A stretch of 18,547 nucleotides of DNA from JAFAVZ01 sp036009105. Its GTDB lineage: Bacteria > Acidobacteriota > Thermoanaerobaculia > Gp7-AA8. The position numbers and the translations under genes are program-made. The notes below the pieces were generated by a model. It was given only the letters and a program-made list of their open reading frames with translations, was not told where the DNA came from and did no database searches. Positions 6,174-15,946 of the stretch are shown here, piece after piece. The first letter of the stretch is position 1, and each line of letters opens with the position of its first letter. The stretch is from NCBI GenBank assembly GCA_036009105.1, contig DASYMJ010000212.1, forward strand, positions 1 to 18,547, written 5' to 3'.

Positions 6174-8733
6174 CCTTGCTCTCTCCCAACACCAGAATGG
6201 CCGGCAGCAGCGTGATGGCCGCGAGGCCGCTCAGGCCGATGCCGAAGGTGGAAGCATATCCGATGGATCGCAGGCCGGGGTAGTGCGACAGGGCGAACGA
6301 GCCGTAGCCGACGATCGCCGTCAGCGCGGCCATCACCACCGCCTTGCCGGTCTCGTGTGCGGCGCGCCGGTAGCGCAGCGGGTCTTCCTTGTAGCGCTCC
6401 AGCATGTACACCGCGTAGTCCGTGGCCACGCCGATGACCATCAGCCCGACGAAGATGTTCATGAAGTTGAACTCGAGGTCGAACACGGCCATGAGGCCCA
6501 GCATCCCGCTCACGCCGGCCAGGAACGGCACGAACGTCAGCAGCGTCATCTTCAGGCCGCGGAAGCTGATGAACATGAGGAGCGCCACGGCGAGGAAGCC
6601 GATCAGCGTGGAGCGCATCGCATCGGCGCGCACGATGCGCCGCAGCGTGCCGCTCACCAGGTTCACGCCGGTCAGGATGTCCTGCGGATGCTTGTCCGCC
6701 ACCTCGAAGAGCGCCGGCGGCACCTCGCGCGGCCACCGCCCGCCGTTCGGATAGAGGTAGATCACCGACATCCAGCCGCCGTCCGCCTGCTTCACGAAAC
6801 GCGCGGTGAGCTTGAGCAGCTCGTTGTTGCCGATGTTCGCCAGCGAGACCGGTTCCTCCGGCGTCAGCGCCTCGCTGAACAGCCGCATGTACTGGTCATA
6901 AACCTCGGCCCGGAAGTCGTTCGCGATGAGCGCCTGGCGGAACGTGGTGGTGATGCGCCGCGGATTGAAGCGGTCCGCCTGCCCCCGGCGCAGCTCCTCG
7001 ATCACCGCCTGCTGCTGCGGCTTGGGAGGGAGGAAGGTGGAGATGGACTGATAGGAGGAGATCGAGCCGTTGCGCACCAGCGGATCGAGGTCGTGCGCCG
7101 CGTCGTACGTGCGGGCCATCACCTCGTCCAGCGTCTTCCCCTGGATCACGTACATCATGAAGTCGAAGCTCTGCCCGAACTTGCCGGTGAGCTTCGCCTG
7201 GTTGATGACCCCTTCGTTCCCTTTCGCGCGCAGGTCCTGGATGTTGTCGCTGAAGCGCACCCGCGTGCCGATCAGGCCCGTGACCACGATGAACACGGCC
7301 CAGATGGCAATGGTCAGCCTCGGCCGGCGCAGCGCGGCGTCGATCAGCTTCCCGGAGCCGAAGGAATGAAGGTACAGCTTCGGCGCGCGGCGGCGCTCCC
7401 TCCGCTCGCCGAGGATGATCAGCGCCGGGAGGAGGAAGACCACGCAGAGGAGGAAGAAGAGGATGCCGGTGCCGGTGAGGAAGCCGAGCTGCGTCATGCC
7501 CCGGAAGTCGGTGGCGAGGAACGCGAAGAACGTGGCGGCGGTGGTGACGGCGGCGATGAAGATGGCCGGCACGGTGCTGCGGATGGTCACCACCATCGCG
7601 TGCGGCATCGACTCGCCGCGGTTCCGCTCGTCGACGTAGCGGCCGTAGAACACGGTGATGAAGTCGATGCCGAGGCCGGCCAGGAGCGCCGCGAATCCGG
7701 CGCTGGCGGAGGAGAGCGTGCCGTAGACGAGGCCCGCCAGGCCGAAGGTCATGGCCAGGCCGAGGGCCATCGGCAGCGCGGCGTAGCCGACCGAGGCGAT
7801 GCGGCGGAAGGCGTAGATGAAGAGGCCGAGCACGCCGAAGAAGGAGCCGACCACGTTGATGATGATGTCCTGGCGGATGAGGTCCGCATCGCTCACGGCA
7901 ATGGTGTAGCCGCCGGTATGGGAGATGCGCGGCAGCGGCACGTTCGCGCCGGCGTTCTTCTGGAAGTCGGCCAGCGCCTGCCCCTCGATGACCTGCCCGT
8001 CGATCAGCAGCTGCTTGGCGAACGGCACGTCCTGGGCCGGCTTCTTCGGCTTGATGAGCAGGATGAGCGTGGTGTGATCGGAGGAGAGGTAGTAACCGCT
8101 CGCCACGTCGACCTTGAAGCCGCCGCCCGCCGACTGGAACTTGCGGAGGAAGACCGGCGCGAGGCCGAAGGGGTCGTACTGCACCAGCTGCTTGAGCGCC
8201 ATCGCCTGCGGCGTCTGCAGCATGGCCTTGTTTTTCGTCACCGACTCCCGGATGCCGGCGTCGCTCAGCTTGTCCGCCACCTCGCTCAGCTCCGCCGGGG
8301 TGAGGAAGAGGAGCGCCCGCGGCAGGATCACGTCGACGAAGTCGAGCGGGTTGGGGAGCTTGTAGCTGACGTCCTCCACGCGCGGATCGTTTTTGTAGCC
8401 TTGCGCTACCTGCTCGATCAGACTGTCGTACTCATGGACGTCGCGCCCGGCCGGCATCTCCATCACGATGATGTGGTAGTCGATCGTGCCCATGTCCCGC
8501 AGGACTTTGCGGAAGTCGTTGACCTGCTTGTTTTTTTGCGGGATGAGGTTGAGCAGGTCGGGGTCGAAGGTGAGCCGCGAGGCGGCCGCAAACGACAGGA
8601 CGGCCATGACTGCGGCGACGATGGCGATCTGTTTGCTGTGGCGAAGGCAGAGCTTGGCGAGCGCGTCGAGGGTTCTGTCGATCAAGGCGCGCCGGGGGAT
8701 AACATGCAGGCAAAGTCGAGTCAAGGAAATCAT
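6130..8733 (-). CDS. RND superfamily exporter, MMPL/HpnN-like
   Basis: 867-aa inner-membrane protein with the duplicated RND plan: TM1 near residue 37, a large periplasmic loop (about 58-290), a block of five or six helices ending near residue 450, a second lone helix (LTIAIWAVFIVVTGLIG), a second periplasmic loop, and a final helix block. Both blocks carry the GxxxD proton-relay style motif, GLGIDFITVFYGRY and GVATDYAVYMLERY. Length and layout match the HpnN/MMPL group, which exports lipids such as hopanoids or other hydrophobic molecules. No hopanoid genes are visible, so the substrate is open. The ATG at 8733 has no good ribosome binding site and makes the gene overlap the divergent lipoprotein gene by 30 bases. 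A TTG at 8685 (protein beginning at IDRTLDALAKLCLRHS) would remove the overlap and is a serious alternative. The 3' end overlaps bioY by 44 bases. Confidence 0.92.
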   Translation of the reverse strand: MISLTRLCLHVIPRRALIDRTLDALAKLCLRHSKQIAIVAAVMAVLSFAAASRLTFDPDLLNLIPQKNKQVNDFRKVLRDMGTIDYHIIVMEMPAGRDVHEYDSLIEQVAQGYKNDPRVEDVSYKLPNPLDFVDVILPRALLFLTPAELSEVADKLSDAGIRESVTKNKAMLQTPQAMALKQLVQYDPFGLAPVFLRKFQSAGGGFKVDVASGYYLSSDHTTLILLIKPKKPAQDVPFAKQLLIDGQVIEGQALADFQKNAGANVPLPRISHTGGYTIAVSDADLIRQDIIINVVGSFFGVLGLFIYAFRRIASVGYAALPMALGLAMTFGLAGLVYGTLSSASAGFAALLAGLGIDFITVFYGRYVDERNRGESMPHAMVVTIRSTVPAIFIAAVTTAATFFAFLATDFRGMTQLGFLTGTGILFFLLCVVFLLPALIILGERRERRRAPKLYLHSFGSGKLIDAALRRPRLTIAIWAVFIVVTGLIGTRVRFSDNIQDLRAKGNEGVINQAKLTGKFGQSFDFMMYVIQGKTLDEVMARTYDAAHDLDPLVRNGSISSYQSISTFLPPKPQQQAVIEELRRGQADRFNPRRITTTFRQALIANDFRAEVYDQYMRLFSEALTPEEPVSLANIGNNELLKLTARFVKQADGGWMSVIYLYPNGGRWPREVPPALFEVADKHPQDILTGVNLVSGTLRRIVRADAMRSTLIGFLAVALLMFISFRGLKMTLLTFVPFLAGVSGMLGLMAVFDLEFNFMNIFVGLMVIGVATDYAVYMLERYKEDPLRYRRAAHETGKAVVMAALTAIVGYGSFALSHYPGLRSIGYASTFGIGLSGLAAITLLPAILVLGESKDARDEGVDDSAAVD

Positions 8734-9321
8734 TCATGGCGCGCGCTGATCGCTGCCGCCCTTTTTGCGGCCGCGCTCGCCTGTGACCGCGCCGAGCCGC
8801 TCACCGCGCGGAAGGCACAGGAGATCATCAACCGCAACCAGTTCACGGCCGAGCCGGTGTACGCGGAGGTGCCGCAGCGGGTGTGGTGGAACGAGCGCGC
8901 GCCGAAGGACGACTTCGACGAGAAGTCGCTCCGCACCCTGGACAACCTGGCCAGGGCGGGACTCATCACCGTGACGCACCGCGTCGATCCGGACGGCACC
9001 ACGAACTACTTCGCCACGGTCACGCAGAAGGGCTTCCCCATCCTCGGCACCGCGCCGTCGTACCGCGGCCCGGTCTACCGCGGCAAGATCGCGGAGAAGC
9101 GCTACGACGGGCTGCGCAACTTCGAGCGCCATCCGTCCGAGCCGACCACCGGCCACGCGCAGCTGGTGTGGCACTACGCCAACCCGACGCCGCTCTATCC
9201 GATGTTCGAGACGAAGCTGAACAAGCCGCTCAACAAGCCGTTCGCCTCGCTGGTGTCCTTCTACTACAAGGACCGCGAGTGGCACTTCGACGTCACGGTG
9301 CGGAAGGCGGACGCGATGTAA
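8704..9321 (+). CDS. Hypothetical exported protein, probable lipoprotein
   Basis: 205-aa protein of unknown function. It opens with a signal-like segment: a charged n-region (MQAKSSQGNHSWR), a hydrophobic core (ALIAAALFAAALA) and Cys27 followed by Asp. The lipobox A-L-A-C is imperfect (Leu is expected at -3), so either lipid attachment or ordinary secretion is possible. An Asp at +2 would favour inner-membrane retention by the E. coli rule. The mature part is soluble, with aromatic patches (QRVWWNERAP, YRGPVYRGKIAEKRYDGL, VSFYYKDREWHFDVTV). No catalytic motif is evident. ATG at 8704 is preceded by GGGGG at 5 bases. It is transcribed divergently from the RND exporter with overlapping 5' ends. 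It may therefore be functionally linked to the exporter, which is inference. Confidence 0.8.
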   Translation: MQAKSSQGNHSWRALIAAALFAAALACDRAEPLTARKAQEIINRNQFTAEPVYAEVPQRVWWNERAPKDDFDEKSLRTLDNLARAGLITVTHRVDPDGTTNYFATVTQKGFPILGTAPSYRGPVYRGKIAEKRYDGLRNFERHPSEPTTGHAQLVWHYANPTPLYPMFETKLNKPLNKPFASLVSFYYKDREWHFDVTVRKADAM

Positions 9322-9338
9322 CGCGTGTCAGGATGACA
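9322..9338. repeat. Short piece of the tsaD-end repeat, supplying the rpiA stop codon
   Basis: CGCGTGTCAGGATGACA includes TCAGGATGACA, the start of the right arm of the repeat at 16955-17036, and CGCGTGTCA, which matches the flank and left arm of that repeat. It reads exactly as if the repeat interior had been deleted between two TCA triplets. On the minus strand it encodes the last two serines and the stop of RpiA (TCATCCTGA), as the other copy does for TsaD. It also forms a small hairpin, TGTCA-GGA-TGACA, between the convergent genes. Confidence 0.45.
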
Positions 9339-9993
9339 GAGGCCGCCACATGTGCCGCACCCCCCGCGGCCCCGCAATGACGGCCTCGGTCGCCTCGAAC
9401 GGGAAGAATCCGGTGTCGACGACGCCGGCATGCTCCCGGAGGCGCGCGACCATGTCGGCGATGTCCAGGCCATCCGGCACGCGCATGTCCAGGATGATGT
9501 TCCCCTCGTCGGTGACGAACGAGGCGCGCTCCACCGGCTGAAGCGCGTGGAGGCGCTGCAGCAGTACCTCGCGCGCGAACGGCGTCACCTCCACCGGCAG
9601 CACGCCCAGACCGAGGCGATCCACGACTTTCGATTCGTCCGCAATCACGATGAAGCGCTGGGCGGCCTGCTCCACGATCTTCTCCCGCAGCAGCGCGCCG
9701 CCGCGGCCTTTGATCAGGCGCAGCTGCTCGTCGATCTCGTCCGCGCCGTCGATGGCCAGATCGAGCGGCGCGAGCTCGGCGAGGGTGAAGATCGGAATCT
9801 CGAGACTGCGCGCGAGCTCCTCCGTGCGGCGCGAAGTGCAGGTGCAGCGGATGTCGCTCAGCGTGCCGCTGCGCAACGCCTCGCCGAGAAGCTTCACGAA
9901 TTCTTCCGCCGTGGAGCCGGTGCCGAGGCCGAGGCGCTGGCCGCTGCGCACATCTTTCATCGCCTCGCGCGCGGCTTCCAGCTTGAAGTTCAT
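9328..9993 (-). CDS. rpiA: Ribose-5-phosphate isomerase A
   Basis: 221-aa cytoplasmic enzyme that interconverts ribose 5-phosphate and ribulose 5-phosphate in the non-oxidative pentose phosphate pathway. Family motifs are all present: the phosphate-binding loop GLGTGSTAEEF, the catalytic loop DLAIDGADEID, and KGRGGALLREKIV with the catalytic glutamate of the type A enzyme, then a C-terminal part with FVTDEGNIILDM. Length matches RpiA (about 220 aa). The ATG at 9993 is chosen over the TTG one codon upstream: GGAGG lies 6 bases before it, and it overlaps the ggt stop as TGATG. It is the last gene of the valS operon and its stop codon lies in the short repeat described separately. Confidence 0.97.
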   Translation of the reverse strand: MNFKLEAAREAMKDVRSGQRLGLGTGSTAEEFVKLLGEALRSGTLSDIRCTCTSRRTEELARSLEIPIFTLAELAPLDLAIDGADEIDEQLRLIKGRGGALLREKIVEQAAQRFIVIADESKVVDRLGLGVLPVEVTPFAREVLLQRLHALQPVERASFVTDEGNIILDMRVPDGLDIADMVARLREHAGVVDTGFFPFEATEAVIAGPRGVRHMWRPLSS

Positions 9994-11663
9994 CAATACC
10001 CTCCCGCCGCCCCGCCCGCCCGCGGATCGGCCACGGCGGTGAGCTTGCCGCTCTCGATCAGGATGGCGTGCACGTCGCCGATCGAATCGCGCGCGGCGAC
10101 GCCGTGGCCCATCGCGTTGAGCGCGTCGAGCAGCGCCTTCGGCGCGCGGTCCTGCTCGAACGCGATGTCCTCCGGCAACGCCTGCTGGTGATAGCGCGGC
10201 GCCGCCACCGCCTCGGCCAGCGGCTTCTTGTACACCAGCACGTTCAGCAGCACCTGCAGCACGGACGTGGGAATGGCCGGCCCGCCGCGCGTGCCGAGGG
10301 CGAGGTACGGCTTGTCGTTCTTCAGCACGATGGTGGGCGACATGGAGGAGGCCATCCGCTTGCCCGGCTCGATCGCGTTCGCCGTCCCCTGCACCAGGCC
10401 GTAACGATTCGGTTTGCCCGGCGCGCTCGTGAAGTCATCCATCTCGTTGTTCAGAAAAAACCCGAGGCCGGGGACGATGAACCCGCTGCCGAAGTTGTCG
10501 TTGAGCGTGGTGGTCATCGCGGCGACGTTCCCCTGCTCGTCCACGATCGTGAAATGCGTCGTGTGCTGCCCCTCGGCCACGTTCGTGCCCGGCTCGGCCA
10601 GCATGTGCGTCGGCGTGTTCTTCTTCGCATCGATCGAGGCGCGCCACTGGGACGCCCGCTCGCTGGAGAGCAGCTCCCGGTACGGAATGCGCGCGCTCGA
10701 CGGGTCGCCGAGGTACTTGTTGCGGTCGATGTACGCGCGGCGCATCGCCTCCACCAGCAGGTGAATGGAGGCCGGCGTCTGGAAGCCGGTGGCGTTCAGG
10801 TCGTAGCCGCTCAGGATGTTCAGCGACTCGCCGATCACCAGGCCGCCGGCGGAGGGCGGCGCCATGGTGTAGATGTCGTAGCCGCGGAACTGGAGGCGGA
10901 TGGGCGAGCGCCACACCGGCGCGTAGTCGCGCAGGTCGCGGTAGCCGAGAAGACCGCCCGCGGTGCGCACGTTCTCGATGAGCTTCTTCGCCGTGTCGCC
11001 CTCGTACAGCTCGCGCGCGCCGAACGTGGCGATGCGCTCCAGCGTGTTGGCCAGGTCCGCCTGCACGAGCGTGGAGCCGGCCGGCAGCGGCTTGTCTTTC
11101 GGGAAGAAGAGCGCGGCGGTGGCGCCGAACTGTTCGATGTGGCGCTTCTCGCGCGCGGCGGCGAGGTCGGCTTCGAGCGTGGCGTCGGTCTTGATGCCGT
11201 CGCGCGCGAGGCGCGCCGCGGGGGCGATGAGCTCCTTCCACTTGAGTGTGCCGAAGCGCTCGTGCATCGCGTCGAGGCCGGCCACGGTGCCGGGCACGGC
11301 GATGGCCAGCGCGCCGGTCTGCGAGGCGGCGGGCTCCTTCGCGAACATGTCGCGCGTGGCGCCGAGGGGCGCCACTTCGCGGAAGTCGAGCGACCACACG
11401 GCCTTCGATTTCGCGTCGTAGTAGAGGAGGAAGCCGCCGCCGCCGAGGTTGCCCGCCTGCGGGTGCGCCACGGCCAGCGCGAAGGCGACGGCGACCGTCG
11501 CGTCGATGGCGTTGCCGCCGCGCTTCAATATCGAGAGGCCGACCTGCGTGGCGTACGGCGAGACGGTGGAGAGCGCGGCGTGCGTGGCGACCGCTTGCGA
11601 GCCGGCGTAGGCTGGCCCAGCCAACAGGATGATGAGCAGCGCGGCGAACGCGCGCCGGGTCAC
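9993..11663 (-). CDS. ggt: Gamma-glutamyltranspeptidase / glutathione hydrolase
   Basis: 556-aa periplasmic N-terminal-nucleophile enzyme that removes or transfers the gamma-glutamyl group of glutathione and related peptides. A signal peptide MTRRAFAALLIILLAGPAYA with an A-Y-A cleavage site is followed by SQAVATHAALSTVSPYATQVG and the glycine-rich GNLGGGGFLLYYD. The precursor self-cleaves before Thr368 in EGQHTTHFTIVD to give large and small subunits. Small-subunit features include NEMDDF of the lid loop, KRMASSMSPTIV with the paired serines, and GTRGGPAIPTSV with the oxyanion glycines. All key positions are intact. The GTG start overlaps the coaX stop (GTGA), and the stop overlaps the rpiA ATG. 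Translational coupling is therefore likely on both sides, although the enzyme acts in a different compartment from its neighbours. Confidence 0.96.
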   Translation of the reverse strand: MTRRAFAALLIILLAGPAYAGSQAVATHAALSTVSPYATQVGLSILKRGGNAIDATVAVAFALAVAHPQAGNLGGGGFLLYYDAKSKAVWSLDFREVAPLGATRDMFAKEPAASQTGALAIAVPGTVAGLDAMHERFGTLKWKELIAPAARLARDGIKTDATLEADLAAAREKRHIEQFGATAALFFPKDKPLPAGSTLVQADLANTLERIATFGARELYEGDTAKKLIENVRTAGGLLGYRDLRDYAPVWRSPIRLQFRGYDIYTMAPPSAGGLVIGESLNILSGYDLNATGFQTPASIHLLVEAMRRAYIDRNKYLGDPSSARIPYRELLSSERASQWRASIDAKKNTPTHMLAEPGTNVAEGQHTTHFTIVDEQGNVAAMTTTLNDNFGSGFIVPGLGFFLNNEMDDFTSAPGKPNRYGLVQGTANAIEPGKRMASSMSPTIVLKNDKPYLALGTRGGPAIPTSVLQVLLNVLVYKKPLAEAVAAPRYHQQALPEDIAFEQDRAPKALLDALNAMGHGVAARDSIGDVHAILIESGKLTAVADPRAGGAAGGY

Positions 11664-12445
11664 CGCCGCACCCGCCGCGTGGTGCGATTACGCTCCCAGA
11701 TGATCTTCAGCCCCTTCAGGGTCAGCTCCGCATCGATGTCGTCGATGTGCTCGCTCTCTTCGGCGAACAGCGGCGCGAGCCCGCCCGTGGCGACGACGCG
11801 CTGCAGGTCGGGCACCTCGGCTTTGATGCGCGCCAGGATGCCGTCCACCAGGCCGAGGTAACCGAAGTAGATGCCGGACTGCATGTTGACCACGGTGTTC
11901 GTGCCGATGACGTGCTCCGGCCGGCGGATATCGACGCGCGGCAGCCGCGCCGCGCGCGCGAACAGCGCCTCGGCCGAGATGTTCAGGCCCGGCGCGATCA
12001 CGCCGCCGACGTATTTGGCGTCGGCCGTGACGAGGTCGAACGTCGTGGCCGTGCCGAAGTCGACGATCACCGTCGGCCCGCCGTATGCCGCGTGCGCGGC
12101 GACGCAGTTCACGATGCGGTCCGCGCCCACTTCCTGCGGGTTGTCGGTGTGGATGGCGATGCCGGTCTTCACCCCCGGCTCGACGAACAGCGGGTCGATG
12201 TGGAAGTAGTCGCGGATCATCGCCGCGATCGAGCCGTTCAGCGGCGGCACCACGGAGGAAACGATGCTTCCTTCCAGTGTGCCGGAGACCTCGCCGACCA
12301 GCTGGCGGGCCAGGATGCCGTATTCGTCGGCGGTGCGCTCGCGCGCGGTGGCCAGGCGCCAGGAGTCGACGAGCTCCTCCCCCCGATAGATGCCCAGAAC
12401 GATGTTCGTGTTGCCGACGTCGACGACGAGCAGGTTGGACGGCAT
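11660..12445 (-). CDS. coaX: Type III pantothenate kinase
   Basis: 261-aa cytoplasmic kinase of the ASKHA fold that phosphorylates pantothenate, the first step of coenzyme A synthesis. The N-terminal phosphate-1 motif DVGNTN (9-14), the catalytic-aspartate motif GADRIVN (107-113, Asp109) and the phosphate-2/ribose loop DFGTATTFD (129-137) are all present, with GGVIAPG after them. Length is normal for CoaX (250-260 aa). CoaX enzymes need a monovalent cation and are not feedback-inhibited by CoA, as known for the family. The gene starts 13 bases after birA ends, an order common in several phyla; its own ribosome binding site is weak, suggesting dependence on upstream translation. Its stop overlaps the start of ggt by 4 bases. 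Confidence 0.97.
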   Translation of the reverse strand: MPSNLLVVDVGNTNIVLGIYRGEELVDSWRLATARERTADEYGILARQLVGEVSGTLEGSIVSSVVPPLNGSIAAMIRDYFHIDPLFVEPGVKTGIAIHTDNPQEVGADRIVNCVAAHAAYGGPTVIVDFGTATTFDLVTADAKYVGGVIAPGLNISAEALFARAARLPRVDIRRPEHVIGTNTVVNMQSGIYFGYLGLVDGILARIKAEVPDLQRVVATGGLAPLFAEESEHIDDIDAELTLKGLKIIWERNRTTRRVRR

Positions 12446-12458
12446 TCGTGGCGGGATG

Positions 12459-13216
12459 TTACGCGAGAATCAGATCGCCCGCGCTCACCGTAATCACTTC
12501 GCCGCCCTGGCGCAGCACCGCGCGGCCATGCTCGTCGATGCCCCCCCACGTGCCGCTCACCGTCCGGTCGCCGAGGATGCAGGTGATGCGGTCGCCGGTG
12601 CGATGAATGGCCAGGCGGCGCCACTCGTCCAGCACCCGGTCGTGCTCCAGCGGCCGGGCCAGGCGCGCGTCGACGTGCTCCACGAATGCGGTGGTCGCCT
12701 GGTCGATGCCGTCGAAGGTGTGCCGCGCCAGCTCGCGGATGGAAACGGCGTTCGGGCGCTGCGGATCAACGACCGGCTCGACGTTGATGCCGGTGCCGAT
12801 CAGCAGGTAGGCGCGGTCTTCCTGCACCCGCGCCTCGATGAGGATGCCGGCGATCTTGCGGCCGCCGGCCAGGATGTCGTTCGGCCACTTGATGCGCGCC
12901 TCGATGGCGAACACTTCGCGCAGGTAGCTGGCCACGATGTTGGCCATCTCCAGCGGCACGAGCGGCAGCTCGCTCACGCGGCGCGTGAGGAGCGTCGTGG
13001 CGTAGATGCCTTTGCCGGCCGGCGAGGACCAGGAGCGCTCGTTCCGTCCCCGTCCCGCGGTCTGCTCGCCCGCGACGATCATCGCCTGCGGCAACGACAG
13101 CTCGTTCTCGATGCACTCGTTCACCACGCGCCGCGCGACGAGGTTCGTCGACGCCACGCGGGAGATCACCGCGAGCGACTCGAGGGCCTTCAGATTCGTG
13201 ACGATGGCGCGGATGT

Positions 13217-13220
<4 letters not shown>
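12459..13220 (-). CDS. birA: Biotin--[acetyl-CoA-carboxylase] ligase, monofunctional
   Basis: 253-aa enzyme that activates biotin to biotinyl-AMP and attaches it to the biotin carboxyl carrier domain of carboxylases. Seen are the start of the catalytic domain (SRVASTN), the biotinyl-AMP loop GRGRNERSWSSP (56-67), the active-site KWPNDIL (111-117, Lys111), GGRKIAGILIE, IGTGINV and a C-terminal SH3-like cap ending GEVITVSAGDLIL. There is no N-terminal winged helix: only about 17 residues precede the catalytic domain. This is therefore a class I ligase, not a biotin-operon repressor. The GTG start at 13220 overlaps the valS stop as GTGA. It links functionally to bioY in the same window. Confidence 0.96.
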
Positions 13221-15847
<2,627 letters not shown>

Positions 15848-15860
15848 GATTGAGGCGCGG

Positions 15861-15866
15861 ATTATA
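15861..15866 (-). promoter_or_regulatory. -10 box of the valS operon promoter
   Basis: Read on the minus strand this is a perfect TATAAT, ending 13 bases before the valS ATG. Transcription would begin about 7 bases before the ATG, which leaves no room for a Shine-Dalgarno, and none is present. The -35 at a 17-18 base distance is poor (CGACAA or CCGACA) and falls in the heptamer repeats. The promoter would drive valS, birA, coaX, ggt and rpiA. Confidence 0.55.
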
Positions 15867-15874
15867 AGGTTCGG

Positions 15875-15902
15875 AGTTGTCAGTTGTCGGTTGTCAGTTG
15901 TC
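15875..15902 (+). repeat. Four tandem heptamers (A/G)GTTGTC
   Basis: Four direct 7-base units fill 28 bases: AGTTGTC, AGTTGTC, GGTTGTC, AGTTGTC. They lie between the divergent valS and tsaD genes and upstream of the valS -10 box. Heptameric short tandem repeats of this general kind are known from cyanobacteria and other genomes. A link to those is not claimed. Confidence 0.85.
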
Positions 15903-15940
15903 GGTAAACTGCCGGTTCGAGCTACTGACAACCGACAACT
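15882..15940. repeat. 17-bp inverted repeat in the valS-tsaD intergenic region
   Basis: 15882-15898 (AGTTGTCGGTTGTCAGT) is the exact reverse complement of 15924-15940, with 25 bases between. The left arm consists of the heptamer units, and the right arm is their inverted copy ending 6 bases before the tsaD start. On either strand it would form a long stem at the 5' end of tsaD, or upstream of the valS promoter. Confidence 0.85.
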
Positions 15941-15946
15941 CTGCTC

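Noticed and set aside
5965..8703. Very long plus-strand open frame (over 900 codons) across the RND gene
   Set aside because: It is the antisense shadow of the RND exporter: rich in Arg, His, Glu and Val with no domain, as expected in GC-rich DNA. Only its last part from 8704 is a real gene.
15875..15940. CRISPR array
   Set aside because: The repeats are 7-base tandem units without spacers and no cas genes are near.
15848..15946. T-box riboswitch in front of valS
   Set aside because: The gap is only 99 bases, no T-box or specifier stem is seen, and the -10 box lies too close to the ATG to leave a leader.
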